Part shown: positions 24,454-34,067 of the stretch, piece after piece
Position numbering within the stretch: position 1 is the first letter of the stretch
How the letters are laid out: the number at the start of each line of letters is the position of its first letter
Program-made: the position numbers and the translations under genes
The notes under the pieces: generated by a model
The model's input: only the letters and a program-made list of their open reading frames with translations
Told to the model about the DNA's origin: nothing
The model's database searches: none
From: Agromyces protaetiae
GTDB taxonomy: Bacteria > Actinomycetota > Actinomycetes > Actinomycetales > Microbacteriaceae
Direction: 5' to 3'
Length of the DNA: 64,000 nucleotides
Assembly (NCBI RefSeq): GCF_030866785.1
Contig: NZ_CP133018.1
Span: 3,286,001 to 3,350,000, forward strand

Positions 24454-25686
24454 ATGCATGCCGAATCCCAGCCCGCCCACGCGTTCGCCGGCGCGTTCGC
24501 CGCGAACCCGGACTTCGACTACGAGGTGCGGGGCGCCATCGGTGCGACCGTGGGCGGGGGCGGCGACATCGGCGAGATCCTCGCCGCGGTGCGCGACGTG
24601 AAGCCGAAGGATCACGAAGGGTGGTTCGCGGCCTGGCGCGGGCTCGGCGAGCGGGTGCTGGCGCAGGCGGATGCCTCGGCGGCACGCGGGCACAACGTCT
24701 CCGCCGCCGCGGCGTACCTCCGCGCCGCGTGCTATCTGGGCCGCGCCGTGAACGCGGTCGCCTCGCTGCCGAGTGACGACGCCCTGCTGCCGACGTTCCG
24801 GGCGCACCTCGGCGCGTGGGAACGATACGTCGACACCGTCGCGACCACGGTCGAGCGCCTCGCCATCCCGTACGAGGGCGGCTCGCTGCCCGGGTATCTC
24901 TTCAGCCCGGCCGCCGACGGCGCCGCCCGGCCGACCCTCGTGCTGAACCTCGGCAGCGACGAGTCGATCGCCGACGCCTGGGTCGGGGCCGGGCCGGCCG
25001 CGCTTGCGCGCGGCTACCGAGTGCTGGTCTTCGTAGGACCCGGTCAGCAGGAGCTGCTCTTCGAACGCGACGTGCCGTTCCGGCACGACTGGGAGGCGGT
25101 GCTCACGCCCGTGGTCGACGCACTCGTCGCGCGGCCAGACGTCGATGCGAAGCGACTGGCGGTGTGGGGTGTCAGCCAGGCCGGCTACTGGGTGCCGCGG
25201 GCGCTGGCGTACGAGCACCGGTTCGCGGCGGCCATCGTCGACCCCGGCGTGGTCGACGTCTCCACGTCATGGCTCGGACACATGCCGAAGGGCATGGTCA
25301 AGCTCGCCGAAGACGGCGAGCACGAGAAGTTCGACCACGAGATGGCGATCGGCATGCGGTTCTCGGCCGAGACCGCCCGCACCTGGCGCTTCCGCGCTCG
25401 GCCGTACGGGGCCGACGGATACGCCGCCACCGTCTCGAAGGTCCTGACGTATCGGCTGACCGAGACCGAGGGCGCCGCGATCTCGACCCCGATGCTCATC
25501 ACCGCGCCCGAGCACGAGCAGTTCTGGCCCGGGCAGTCCGCACAGCTCGCGGCCCTCGCACCGACGGTGTCGACGCTGGTCGAGTTCACCGCGGCAGAGG
25601 GCGGAGACCTGCACTGCGAGCCGCTCGCGCACAGCCTGCTCGCGGCGCGCGCGTTCGACTGGCTGGACGAGCGACTCGCGGGCTGA
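24454..25686 (+). CDS. Alpha/beta-fold hydrolase (pseudooxynicotine-hydrolase-like architecture)
   Basis: A 410-residue hydrolase with GGAGGAG before ATG 24454. An N-terminal helical domain of about 140 residues (HEGWFAAWRGLGERVL, AAAYLRAACYLGRA) precedes the catalytic domain, as in 2,6-dihydropseudooxynicotine hydrolase and FrsA-like enzymes. The nucleophile elbow is GVSQAGYW. The oxyanion strand is TLVLNLGSDESIAD, an acidic residue follows in LITAPEHEQFWP, and the catalytic His is in GGDLHCEPLAH. The substrate, probably a small carbon-carbon or ester bond compound, is not indicated by neighbours. It is apparently monocistronic. The upstream 248 bp contain only GTGCG-rich repeats and no clear operator. 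Confidence 0.85.
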   Translation: MHAESQPAHAFAGAFAANPDFDYEVRGAIGATVGGGGDIGEILAAVRDVKPKDHEGWFAAWRGLGERVLAQADASAARGHNVSAAAAYLRAACYLGRAVNAVASLPSDDALLPTFRAHLGAWERYVDTVATTVERLAIPYEGGSLPGYLFSPAADGAARPTLVLNLGSDESIADAWVGAGPAALARGYRVLVFVGPGQQELLFERDVPFRHDWEAVLTPVVDALVARPDVDAKRLAVWGVSQAGYWVPRALAYEHRFAAAIVDPGVVDVSTSWLGHMPKGMVKLAEDGEHEKFDHEMAIGMRFSAETARTWRFRARPYGADGYAATVSKVLTYRLTETEGAAISTPMLITAPEHEQFWPGQSAQLAALAPTVSTLVEFTAAEGGDLHCEPLAHSLLAARAFDWLDERLAG

Positions 25687-25716
25687 CGCCCACGACCAAA
25701 CCCGTCACCCCCGGCG

Positions 25717-25944
25717 TCAGATCACGCCGATGAACGAGTCGCGCCGGAGCTGCGCGTGCGTCGCGTGGAACTTGCCGTCGGCCGTCCACCACGCCTCGCG
25801 GCCTTCGGCGTTCGGCTCGTTCTCGACCACCACCGGCCAGTGCTCCTTGATGTTCTTCACGTAGTACCGCAGCTCGCCGCCGACGGTGCGCTTCTCCAGC
25901 TTGTCCGAGCGCTCGAGGCGCTCCTGCGTCAGGTCCTCATCCAC
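25717..25944 (-). CDS. Small hypothetical protein
   Basis: A 75-residue acidic/basic protein, MDEDLTQERLERSDKLEKRT then VGGELRYYVKNIKEHWPVVV and WWTADGKFHATHAQ. It is soluble and has no Cys. The residue composition and codon choice look coding, and it fits between two plus-strand genes. I do not recognise the family with confidence. Confidence 0.6.
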   Translation of the reverse strand: MDEDLTQERLERSDKLEKRTVGGELRYYVKNIKEHWPVVVENEPNAEGREAWWTADGKFHATHAQLRRDSFIGVI

Positions 25945-26044
25945 GAGCTCATGCTATGAGGCGCGAAGGCGGAATACCGGTCATCGGATCCCGGGTGTCG
26001 ATCACGCGTCATGCGGACTCCGCAGCGATACGATGGTCGTCGAA

Positions 26045-26062
26045 GTTCTTAATGTCTGAACA
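26045..26062. promoter_or_regulatory. Possible autoregulatory site of the GntR regulator
   Basis: GTTC (26045-26048) and GAAC (26058-26061) frame an AT-rich centre, and TGTCTGAACA (26053-26062) matches the decamer KGWCHTRACA, which I recall as the IolR site of Corynebacterium glutamicum, at 9 of 10 positions. It lies 58 bp before the start codon. Confidence 0.35.
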
Positions 26063-26119
26063 TGCATGGATCACCGCCCGCACCCGCTGCCGAACGAGCA
26101 GCGCTTCGAGGAGTCGCCG

Positions 26120-26881
26120 ATGACCGAGCCCGAACACCAGCTGCCGGCTGAGATCTTCATGGACCTCGATCGGTCCGGGCCGGTCCCCCTGTACTTCCAG
26201 GTGTCGAGCCGGCTGGAGCAGGCCATCCGCGACGGCGCGGTCCCTCCCGGTGCCAGGATCGAGAACGAGGTGAGCCTCGGCAACCGGCTCGGGCTCTCCC
26301 GTCCGACGATCCGCCGCGCGATCCAGGAGCTCGTCGACAAGGGCTTGCTCGTCCGCCGTCGCGGCATCGGCACCCAGGTCGTCAACGGCCGGGTCTCGCG
26401 GAATGTCGCGCTGACCAGCCTGCACGAAGACCTCGAGCGGACCGGCCAGCACCCGAGCACCCAGTTGCTCACCGCCGAGGTCAGAGCGGCCGATGCCGAG
26501 GTCGCCGGCGAGCTCGGCATCGAGCTCGGTGCGCCGACCCTCCACCTGCTCCGCGTGCGTTCCGCCGACGGCGTCCCGCTCGCGGTCATGGACAACGTGC
26601 TGACGACCGACTTCGTCGATCTCGACACGGAGGCCCTCGACCGCCACGGCTTGTACCAGCTGCTGCGAGCGCGCGGCACCACCATGCGGGTCGCCAAGCA
26701 GCGCATCGGCGCGCGCGCCGCGACACCGGCCGAATGCCGGCTGCTCGACCTGTCCACGGCCGCCGCGGTGCTCACCATGGATCGAACCGCCTACGACAGC
26801 GCCGGCCGCGTCATCGAGTATGCGCGGCACTGCTACCGCCCCGATCTCTACTCCTTCGAGATCACCCTGATCGACCGCTGA
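26120..26881 (+). CDS. GntR/HutC-family transcriptional regulator (UTRA domain)
   Basis: A 253-residue regulator with GAGGAG before ATG 26120. The N-terminal winged helix is PLYFQVSSRLEQAIRDGAVP then GARIENEVSLGNRLGLSRPT and IRRAIQELVDKGLLVRRRGI. The C-terminal UTRA sensor domain includes LHLLRVRSADGVPLAVMDNV and VIEYARHCYRPDLYSFEI. It lies at the far end of, and convergent with, the minus-strand mannosidase/transporter operon. With candidate sites at 37671 and 43197 it is the best local candidate to repress both the sugar and the inositol operons. C. glutamicum IolR is also a GntR-type protein. The ligand is unknown. Confidence 0.88.
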   Translation: MTEPEHQLPAEIFMDLDRSGPVPLYFQVSSRLEQAIRDGAVPPGARIENEVSLGNRLGLSRPTIRRAIQELVDKGLLVRRRGIGTQVVNGRVSRNVALTSLHEDLERTGQHPSTQLLTAEVRAADAEVAGELGIELGAPTLHLLRVRSADGVPLAVMDNVLTTDFVDLDTEALDRHGLYQLLRARGTTMRVAKQRIGARAATPAECRLLDLSTAAAVLTMDRTAYDSAGRVIEYARHCYRPDLYSFEITLIDR

Positions 26882-26930
26882 CCCGGTCGCGCCGCGGGCC
26901 GGCGCAGCGCGGGCCGGCGCAGCGCGCGCC

Positions 26931-27232
26931 GGCGCGAGCCGGTCACGACGCCGTGAGCCGCGAGCGCAGCGTGAGGATCTCGCCACCGCGCACCACCAAG
27001 CCCGAGGCATCCGTCACCTCGTCGCCACCATCGCCCAACAGGCCGGTCCGCGACCAGCCGGCCGACGAGCGCAGCGTCAACGGCGCGAGCCGGTCACGGC
27101 GCCGCGAGCCGCGAGCGCAGCGTGAGGATCTCGCCACCGCGCACCACCAAGCCCGAGGCATCCGCCACCTCGTCGGCGCCATCGCCCGCCAGGTCGGTCC
27201 GCGACCAGCCGGCCGACGAGCGCAGCGTGAGC
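26931..27232. repeat. 151-bp contiguous tandem duplication over the mannosidase 3' end
   Basis: Positions 26931-27081 and 27082-27232 are about 90% identical and directly adjacent. The second (27082-27232) contains the end of the mannosidase gene with its TGA at 27094-27096. The first contains a non-translated copy encoding LTLRSSAGWSRTGLLGDGGD then EVTDASGLVVRGGEILTLRS and its own stop (26943). GCGC-rich short repeats flank it at 26890-26930. Confidence 0.92.
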
Positions 27233-29823
27233 GGCGCGTCCTCGGCGAGGTAGTTGACGAACCTGAGCTCGGCGTCGCCGTCGACGCGGCGCGCCGATTC
27301 GAGCACGACCGCGCCGCTCGCCTGCACGTCGACGACGGGCGCGGGCAGCGGACCGTCGGCCGCGCCGGTGCCGCGCACGACGAGCGGCTCGTGCCGGAAG
27401 GCCTCGGCCGCCGACACGAGCGCCTCGTCGGCGACCACACCGGCGTCACCGACGACGAGGCCGAACTCGGTCCGCACACGCTCGCCGAGGTACTGCGCGC
27501 CGGGAACCGGGAACTCGGAGCCGGCCGGCTCGTCGCGGAGCGGATGCACGTTGACGCTCATCATGCCGACCGCGCGCAGCAGGGTCAGCGCGAGCGCGTC
27601 CTCGGATGCGCCATCGCCCGCGCCGTCGCTCACCAGCTCGTACTCGGTGAGCTTGTCCACGAGCACGCCGGCCGCGCCCGCGGCGGCGAACCGGTAGGCG
27701 GGATAGGTCGCCAGCGGGAACTCGCCCCAGCCACCCTCGCCCTCGCGCCCGCGCTCGGTGATGCCGTACTGGCCCGCGCTCCGCGAACCGGGGAGATCAC
27801 GTGCCCCGACGGGCACGAGGATCCGCAGCCGGTGGTCGGAGACGGGGTTGACGAGGTCGACGCCCACCCGCAGGAAGGACTCCCCCTCGCGCAGCTCCAC
27901 GATCGTGTCGACGACCAGCTCGGCCGTCGCGCCCGATCGGCGGCGGTCGGCGTCGAGTCCGACCGGCACCGCGTAGGCGCGACGGATCAGGATGCGCCCG
28001 CGCAGCGGGCCGCGCTCGAGGAGCGTGATCTCCACGTGCGACGGCGTGTCGACGGCCGACGGCGTGTCGACGGCCGACGTCGGATCGACGGGCCCGTAGT
28101 TGTACGAATCGCCGCGATCGCCCTCGTCGACGAGTCGCAGGGCGCCGTCGAGCACGCCCCCGGTCGCCGATTCGAGGCGCACGGTGCCGTCGGGGTTCAC
28201 GGTGACGGTCAGGGCGCCGTTCGTGAGCGAGCGTTCGGTCGCGCGCACCGGGGCCGACGGGGCGGGCGCCGTCGACTCGCTCACCGCGGCGAGCCCGAGC
28301 CCGGGCAGGTCGACCGCGAGCAGTGCCCGGTGGCGCGGCTCGGCGATCGTCTCGACGTGCCACTGCCCGGCGCCGGCCGGGTCGGCCGCGACGCGCGCTT
28401 CGAGCTCGGCGGTGAATCGCGCGAGGTCCCAGACGCCGACCGGGCTCTCCGCCACATCGAAACGCAGCGACCCTTCGCCCCAGGCGTAGCCGTTGATCAG
28501 CTGCCCGAACAGCTCACGGCCGTGGATGCGGCGGAGCAGCTTCGGCAGTTCGTCGGTGCGCATGCGCTCATCGCCGAGCACGGTCGGCAGTGGCGTGAGC
28601 AGCTGCGCGCCCGCCGAGAGCTCGGGGGCGCCGTGCACCGTCACCTCGACCTGCGCGCGCCGCGCGTGCGCCGACGGGTTGAAGACCAGGTGCGTCGCGG
28701 GCGACGCCGACGCCGAGAGGTCGCTCAGCACGCTGCCGATGACGCCGCGCGCGATGTGCCCGGCGGTCGAGATGCGGGTGCCGACCTGCTCGGCGGTCTC
28801 GTCGACCCCGCAGCCCGTGACCGAGTCGTGCGCCGTGCTCTCGACGAGGCGGTACCAGGCGGTGTCGAAGAACGCACGGTGATCCCGCGTGCCGTAGACG
28901 AGGTCGAGGCGCTCGGCCGCCGTGAGCATGCGCTCGGTGCGCGCCATGCCGGCCTTGAGATTGGTGCGGATCGAGAACACACCCGGCAGCAGGTTGCCGC
29001 GCGCGTGCGAGCGCAGTTCGCCGGTCACGTTCGGCAGCGCGCCGAGGGCCTCTGCATCCGTCGCGAAGCCCGCGAGATAGCCGTCGACGGTCTCGATCGA
29101 GATCGCCGGGTCGCCGCCCGCCGCGTCGTAGGCGCGCACGACGTCGACGAGGTCGGCGGGCGGGGCGCTGTGATCGGTGCCGAGCATGGCCAGCACGGGG
29201 TCGTCGCCGAACCACGACGCGGTGCGCTCGGCGTACTCGGGCGCGAGGGTGCCGAGCTGCCCGCGCAGCGCGAACAGGTCGAGCCCGTTGCCGTACCCGT
29301 CGAAGAGGTACTCGCAGCGCACCGCATCGCCGTTCGGCGCCTGCCAGGCGAACGCGTGGTTCCGCACCCGGTCGGGCACCCCGCGCCAGAGCACGCTGTG
29401 CCCGATGCCGAAGCCGCGGAGGATCTGCGGCGTCTGCGCCGCGTGCCCGAACATGTCGGGCAGGTACCCGACGGGCATGGCCCGCCCGAGCCGCCGGCTC
29501 GACGCCAGGCCCAGCTCGAGGTTGCGCACGATCGTCTCGCCGTCGCAGGCGAACTCGTCGAGCAGGATCAGGAACGGCCCGACGCTGAGCCGCCCCGCCT
29601 CGACGAGCGCCACCACCCGGGCGCGCCGGTCGGGCCGCATCTCCAGGTAGTCCTCGATCGCGGCGGCCTGCCCGTCGAGCGTGAACCGGTACGAGGGCTC
29701 GGACTCGAGCAGGTCGAGCAGTCCGTCGAGCATGTGCACGAGCCGGAGCCGGAACACATCGTGGGGTTCGTACCATTCGCGGTCCCAATGGGTGTGCGGG
29801 ACGACGACGAGTTCGCGACTCAC
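27094..29823 (-). CDS. Glycoside hydrolase family 38 alpha-mannosidase
   Basis: A 909-residue cytosolic enzyme. The metal-binding opening VVPHTHWDREWY and the nucleophile-Asp motif GYLPDMFGHAAQTPQIL define GH38. ESTAHDSVTGCGVDETAEQV is the conserved second active-site region, and the C-terminal 450 residues are the beta-sandwich domains. The layout resembles bacterial MngB-type mannosidases. Start GTG 29823 has GGAG 9 nt upstream. It is the last gene of the isomerase/dehydrogenase/ABC importer/PHP operon, so it probably cleaves an imported alpha-mannoside, without phosphorylation because the importer is an ABC system. Its 3' end is tandemly duplicated (151 bp). Confidence 0.93.
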   Translation of the reverse strand: MSRELVVVPHTHWDREWYEPHDVFRLRLVHMLDGLLDLLESEPSYRFTLDGQAAAIEDYLEMRPDRRARVVALVEAGRLSVGPFLILLDEFACDGETIVRNLELGLASSRRLGRAMPVGYLPDMFGHAAQTPQILRGFGIGHSVLWRGVPDRVRNHAFAWQAPNGDAVRCEYLFDGYGNGLDLFALRGQLGTLAPEYAERTASWFGDDPVLAMLGTDHSAPPADLVDVVRAYDAAGGDPAISIETVDGYLAGFATDAEALGALPNVTGELRSHARGNLLPGVFSIRTNLKAGMARTERMLTAAERLDLVYGTRDHRAFFDTAWYRLVESTAHDSVTGCGVDETAEQVGTRISTAGHIARGVIGSVLSDLSASASPATHLVFNPSAHARRAQVEVTVHGAPELSAGAQLLTPLPTVLGDERMRTDELPKLLRRIHGRELFGQLINGYAWGEGSLRFDVAESPVGVWDLARFTAELEARVAADPAGAGQWHVETIAEPRHRALLAVDLPGLGLAAVSESTAPAPSAPVRATERSLTNGALTVTVNPDGTVRLESATGGVLDGALRLVDEGDRGDSYNYGPVDPTSAVDTPSAVDTPSHVEITLLERGPLRGRILIRRAYAVPVGLDADRRRSGATAELVVDTIVELREGESFLRVGVDLVNPVSDHRLRILVPVGARDLPGSRSAGQYGITERGREGEGGWGEFPLATYPAYRFAAAGAAGVLVDKLTEYELVSDGAGDGASEDALALTLLRAVGMMSVNVHPLRDEPAGSEFPVPGAQYLGERVRTEFGLVVGDAGVVADEALVSAAEAFRHEPLVVRGTGAADGPLPAPVVDVQASGAVVLESARRVDGDAELRFVNYLAEDAPLTLRSSAGWSRTDLAGDGADEVADASGLVVRGGEILTLRSRLAAP

Positions 29824-29861
29824 AGGATGGCTCCGTTCTGCGGGTGGTGCATGGTGCGATG

Positions 29862-29925
29862 GTGGGCGGATGTCTCGGTGGGCGGATGTCTCAGTGAGCG
29901 GATGTCTCAGTGGGCGGATGTCTCG
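29862..29925. repeat. 16-bp tandem repeat, 4 copies
   Basis: The unit GTGGGCGGATGTCTC(A/G) occurs four times between the PHP gene stop and the mannosidase start. Each unit contains GGATGTCTC, a one-base variant of the abundant GGATGCCTC word. Confidence 0.9.
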
Positions 29926-29944
29926 TCGGCGGCCGGGTCGCCGC

Positions 29945-31201
29945 TCACGCGGCGAGGGCGACGACCGAACGATCGGCGAGGACGAGCGTGTACGGACCGT
30001 CGGCCGGGTCGGCGTTGAACGCCGCACGGTCGCCGTGCACGGTCCGTCGGCCGCCGAGCCCGTCCACGAGGATGAGCCCGTCGGCGTCGATCGCGACGAG
30101 CTCGCCGTCGATCCTGAGCAGCACCGGGGCGGTGAAGAGCTCGGGCACGCTGAGTCCGTCGCGCACGCTCACGCCGCCCATGATCGCGGTGCGGCCCGCG
30201 GCGACGCCGGCGAGGATCGCCTCGGGCGAGGCATCCTCGGCCGCGACCCACGTCGTCGGCGTGCCCGGCCCGACGCCCTGTGCCGCGTTGTGGAAGTCCG
30301 CACCGCCGAGCAGCACGACGTCCGGCGCCCAGCGCCGGTGCCAGGCGAGCGGCGCGGTCGAGATGAGCTCGAGATACCAGGTCGAGTGCCAGAGCTCGAT
30401 CGCGTGCGGCAGCCGCTCGAGCGGGTGCAGCCACGAGCAGTCGCCCGAGATGGGGTGGTTCACGCTCAGCACGCCGCCGCGCCGGTCGGTCTCGTCGACC
30501 CACTCCTGTGCCGGCCTGCGGAAGTCGATCCAGCCGATGTCGCCGAAGGCGTTGGCGTGCCCGCGGTGGGTCGTGACCTCCTGGCCCGGCAGCAGCGTGA
30601 TCCCCTGCCGGGCGCCCTCGGCGGGCAGGTGGGCGTGATGGCTCACGGTGTTGTGGTCGGTCACGGCCATGAAGTCGAGCCCCGCGGCGACCCCGCGCGC
30701 GGCCAGGCCCGAGATGCTCTCGGCGCCGTCGGAGTGCCGGGTGTGCCCGTGGAAGTCGCCCGCGTACCAGGTGAGCCCCGGGGCGGCCGGGAGTGCGCGC
30801 CGACTGCCGCGCGGCACCCCGTGCCGCGGTGCCGCGACCGGCCCGTGGTCGATCGCGGACTCCGCGGGCAGCCGCACCTCGACGTCGAGCCTGACCCCTT
30901 CGGCGGGCACGCGGTGCACGCCGAGCACGACCGACCATTCGCCGGGCTCCGGCTCGCCGGGCAGGTAGCCCGGCGTGGCGTCATCCGTCGCGATCACGAA
31001 GTCGGTGCGCGCCCCGCCCGACCAGCCGCGCCAGCCCGCCGCGCCCTCGCATCCGAGGTCGATGACGGCCACGTCGCGGTCGTATGAGATGCGCACCTCG
31101 AGCGACGAGGTGCCGGCCGGCACCTCGAACGGCACGGTGACGTAGCGCCCCTCGTTCTGGACGTCCGTGGTCAGCTGCAGGGTCCGGCGGATCACACTCA
31201 T
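29945..31201 (-). CDS. PHP-domain metallohydrolase (CehA/McbA-like)
   Basis: A 418-residue protein. Residues 1-140 form a beta-rich N-terminal domain. The PHP domain follows with its metal ligands in YAGDFHGHTRHSDGAE, FMAVTDHNTVSHHAHL, PGQEVTTHRGHANAFG, VLSVNHPISG and LGGADFHNAAQG. PHP proteins are phosphoesterases or other hydrolases with a trinuclear metal centre, and the CehA/McbA group includes phosphodiesterases and carbamate hydrolases. It starts 4 bp after the ABC ATPase stop, inside the sugar operon. A phosphodiester substrate carrying mannose would suit both it and the GH38 enzyme; this is inference. No signal peptide, so cytosolic. Confidence 0.87.
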   Translation of the reverse strand: MSVIRRTLQLTTDVQNEGRYVTVPFEVPAGTSSLEVRISYDRDVAVIDLGCEGAAGWRGWSGGARTDFVIATDDATPGYLPGEPEPGEWSVVLGVHRVPAEGVRLDVEVRLPAESAIDHGPVAAPRHGVPRGSRRALPAAPGLTWYAGDFHGHTRHSDGAESISGLAARGVAAGLDFMAVTDHNTVSHHAHLPAEGARQGITLLPGQEVTTHRGHANAFGDIGWIDFRRPAQEWVDETDRRGGVLSVNHPISGDCSWLHPLERLPHAIELWHSTWYLELISTAPLAWHRRWAPDVVLLGGADFHNAAQGVGPGTPTTWVAAEDASPEAILAGVAAGRTAIMGGVSVRDGLSVPELFTAPVLLRIDGELVAIDADGLILVDGLGGRRTVHGDRAAFNADPADGPYTLVLADRSVVALAA

Positions 31202-31205
31202 CCGC

Positions 31206-32278
<1,073 letters not shown>

Positions 32279-32279
<1 letters not shown>

Positions 32280-33133
32280 CAGGACTTGATCCCTCCGTGG
32301 AATCGGAAACCGTAGCGACGGTTCACGAAGAAGTAGATGAGGAGCACGGGAACGGAGAACAGCAGGGCGAACGTGGAGATGAGGCGCAGGTCCGCCTGCC
32401 CGCTCTCGGTGTAGAAGGTGTACATGAGCACGGCGGCCGGCTGCATGTCGGGGCTGCGGAGCAGGAGGAAGGGCACGAGGAAGTTGCCCCAGACCTGCAC
32501 GATCGTCCAGATGGCGATGAACGCCAGTCCCGGGCGCGCGATCGGCACGACGATGTCGCGCAGGATCCGGAACGGTCCCGCGCCGTACAGCCGAGCGGAC
32601 TCCTCGTAGGACTTCGGGATCGAATCCATGAAGTCCTTCAGGATGAAGATCACCGTGGGCAGGATGCCGCCCGCGAGCACGAGCACGACGCCCACGTGGG
32701 TGTTGATGAGCTTGAGCTGCGAGATGAGCTGGAAGGTCGGCACCATCGCGGCGGTTCCGGTCACGATCGAGGAGAGCAGCAGCAGCCCGTAGAGGATGCC
32801 GTCGCGCCCCGGGATCTTGATGCGGGACATGGCGTACGAGGCCAGGGCCCCCAGCACGAGCACCAGCACCATCGTGCCGACGCCGAGGATCAGGGAGTTG
32901 CCGATCGACCGGATCGCGTACGGGTTCTCGAAGAGCCGCGCGAAGTTGTCCAGCGTCCAGTCGGGCCAGCCGAGCGAGAGCGTCGGCGTCGCGTCGAAGG
33001 GCGCGAGCACGAGCCAGAGCATCGGGACCGCGAAGAACACCGAGACCAGCGTGATCATCACGACGAACAGCACGCGAGACACGTACTGGCGCACGGTGCG
33101 ATTGCGCACGATGTCGTTCACCTGCGTACTCAT
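32279..33133 (-). CDS. ABC sugar importer permease (MalG/UgpE type)
   Basis: A 284-residue membrane protein with six predicted helices. The EAA loop is in EESARLYGAGPFRILRDIVV then PIARPGL, which contacts the ATPase. Its ATG overlaps the TGA of the other permease (ATGA). It is the second permease, of the family without the long N-terminal extension. Confidence 0.94.
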
Positions 33134-34065
33134 GTGCGGACCCTCCTTCCACGGGAGACGCGCACGTACCCGAGCGCGATGACGAGGTTGATGAGCAGCA
33201 TGATGAGCGAGATCGCGGCGCCGAGACCCAGCTGACCGCCGGGGATCGCCGTCTGGTAGATGTACACCGACAGGATCTCGGTCTGCCCGTTCGGGCCGCC
33301 GGCCGTGAGCAGGTACGGCGTGAACGTGTTGAACGTCCAGAGGGTGATGAGCAGCGTGTTCGTCAGCACATGACCCTTGATGTTCGGCAGGATCACGTCG
33401 CGCAGCTGCTGCCACGTGCTCGCGCCCACCATACGGGCGCTCTCGAGCTGCGACGGCGGCACCGCGCTCAGCGCCGAGGAGAACAGCTGCATCGAGAACG
33501 CCGTGCCGACCCAGAGGTTGAACACGATGATGGCTTCCATCGGGTGCTCGATGAGCCACGCCGCGCCCTCGGTGCCGAACACCGCGTTGAGCGTGCCCGA
33601 ACGCCGGTCGAGCAGGGCCAGCCAGAGGAAGGAGGCGACCGAGGCCGGGATCACCCAGGCGGCGAGCACGAGCGTCTCGACGGTCGTCTTGATCCAGCCG
33701 GTGAGGTTCCGGATCGACCAGGCGAGCCCGAAGCCCAGCACGGTCTGCCCGATGATGCCCGAGAAGAAGACGAAGATCAGCGTGAGCCAGAGCGAGTTCC
33801 AGAAGCTGGGGTCGCTGAGCGCCTGGGCGTAGTTGTCGAGCCCGACGAACTCGGGGGACGCGGCCGCGAGCCCGGTCAGCCGGTAGTTCGTCATCCCGAG
33901 ATAGACGGTCCAGATCGCCGGGAAGAGCAGGAACAGGCCGATGAGCAAGAGGCCGGGCGTGACGAACAGTCCCGCCCGCAGCCGGCCGAGGCCGGCCACG
34001 TCTTCGGCGCGGCGCCGGCGGGGCGCGCGGGTCGCGCTCCCCGCCGGCATCCTCGTATCGATCAT
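33130..34065 (-). CDS. ABC sugar importer permease (MalF/UgpA type)
   Basis: A 311-residue membrane protein. A basic N-terminus (RAPRRRRAEDVAGLGRLRA) precedes the first helix LLLIGLFLLFPAIWTVYLGM. The EAA loop is SQLESARMVGASTWQQLRDV then ILPNIKGH. It begins 2 bp after the binding-protein stop and overlaps the next permease. It forms the channel with the gene at 32279. Confidence 0.94.
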   Translation of the reverse strand: MIDTRMPAGSATRAPRRRRAEDVAGLGRLRAGLFVTPGLLLIGLFLLFPAIWTVYLGMTNYRLTGLAAASPEFVGLDNYAQALSDPSFWNSLWLTLIFVFFSGIIGQTVLGFGLAWSIRNLTGWIKTTVETLVLAAWVIPASVASFLWLALLDRRSGTLNAVFGTEGAAWLIEHPMEAIIVFNLWVGTAFSMQLFSSALSAVPPSQLESARMVGASTWQQLRDVILPNIKGHVLTNTLLITLWTFNTFTPYLLTAGGPNGQTEILSVYIYQTAIPGGQLGLGAAISLIMLLINLVIALGYVRVSRGRRVRT

Positions 34066-34067
34066 CG

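Noticed and set aside
26734..30018. Long plus-strand open frame of about 1090 codons
   Set aside because: It is antisense to the GH38 mannosidase, which has clear catalytic motifs; the plus-strand product has no recognisable domain.
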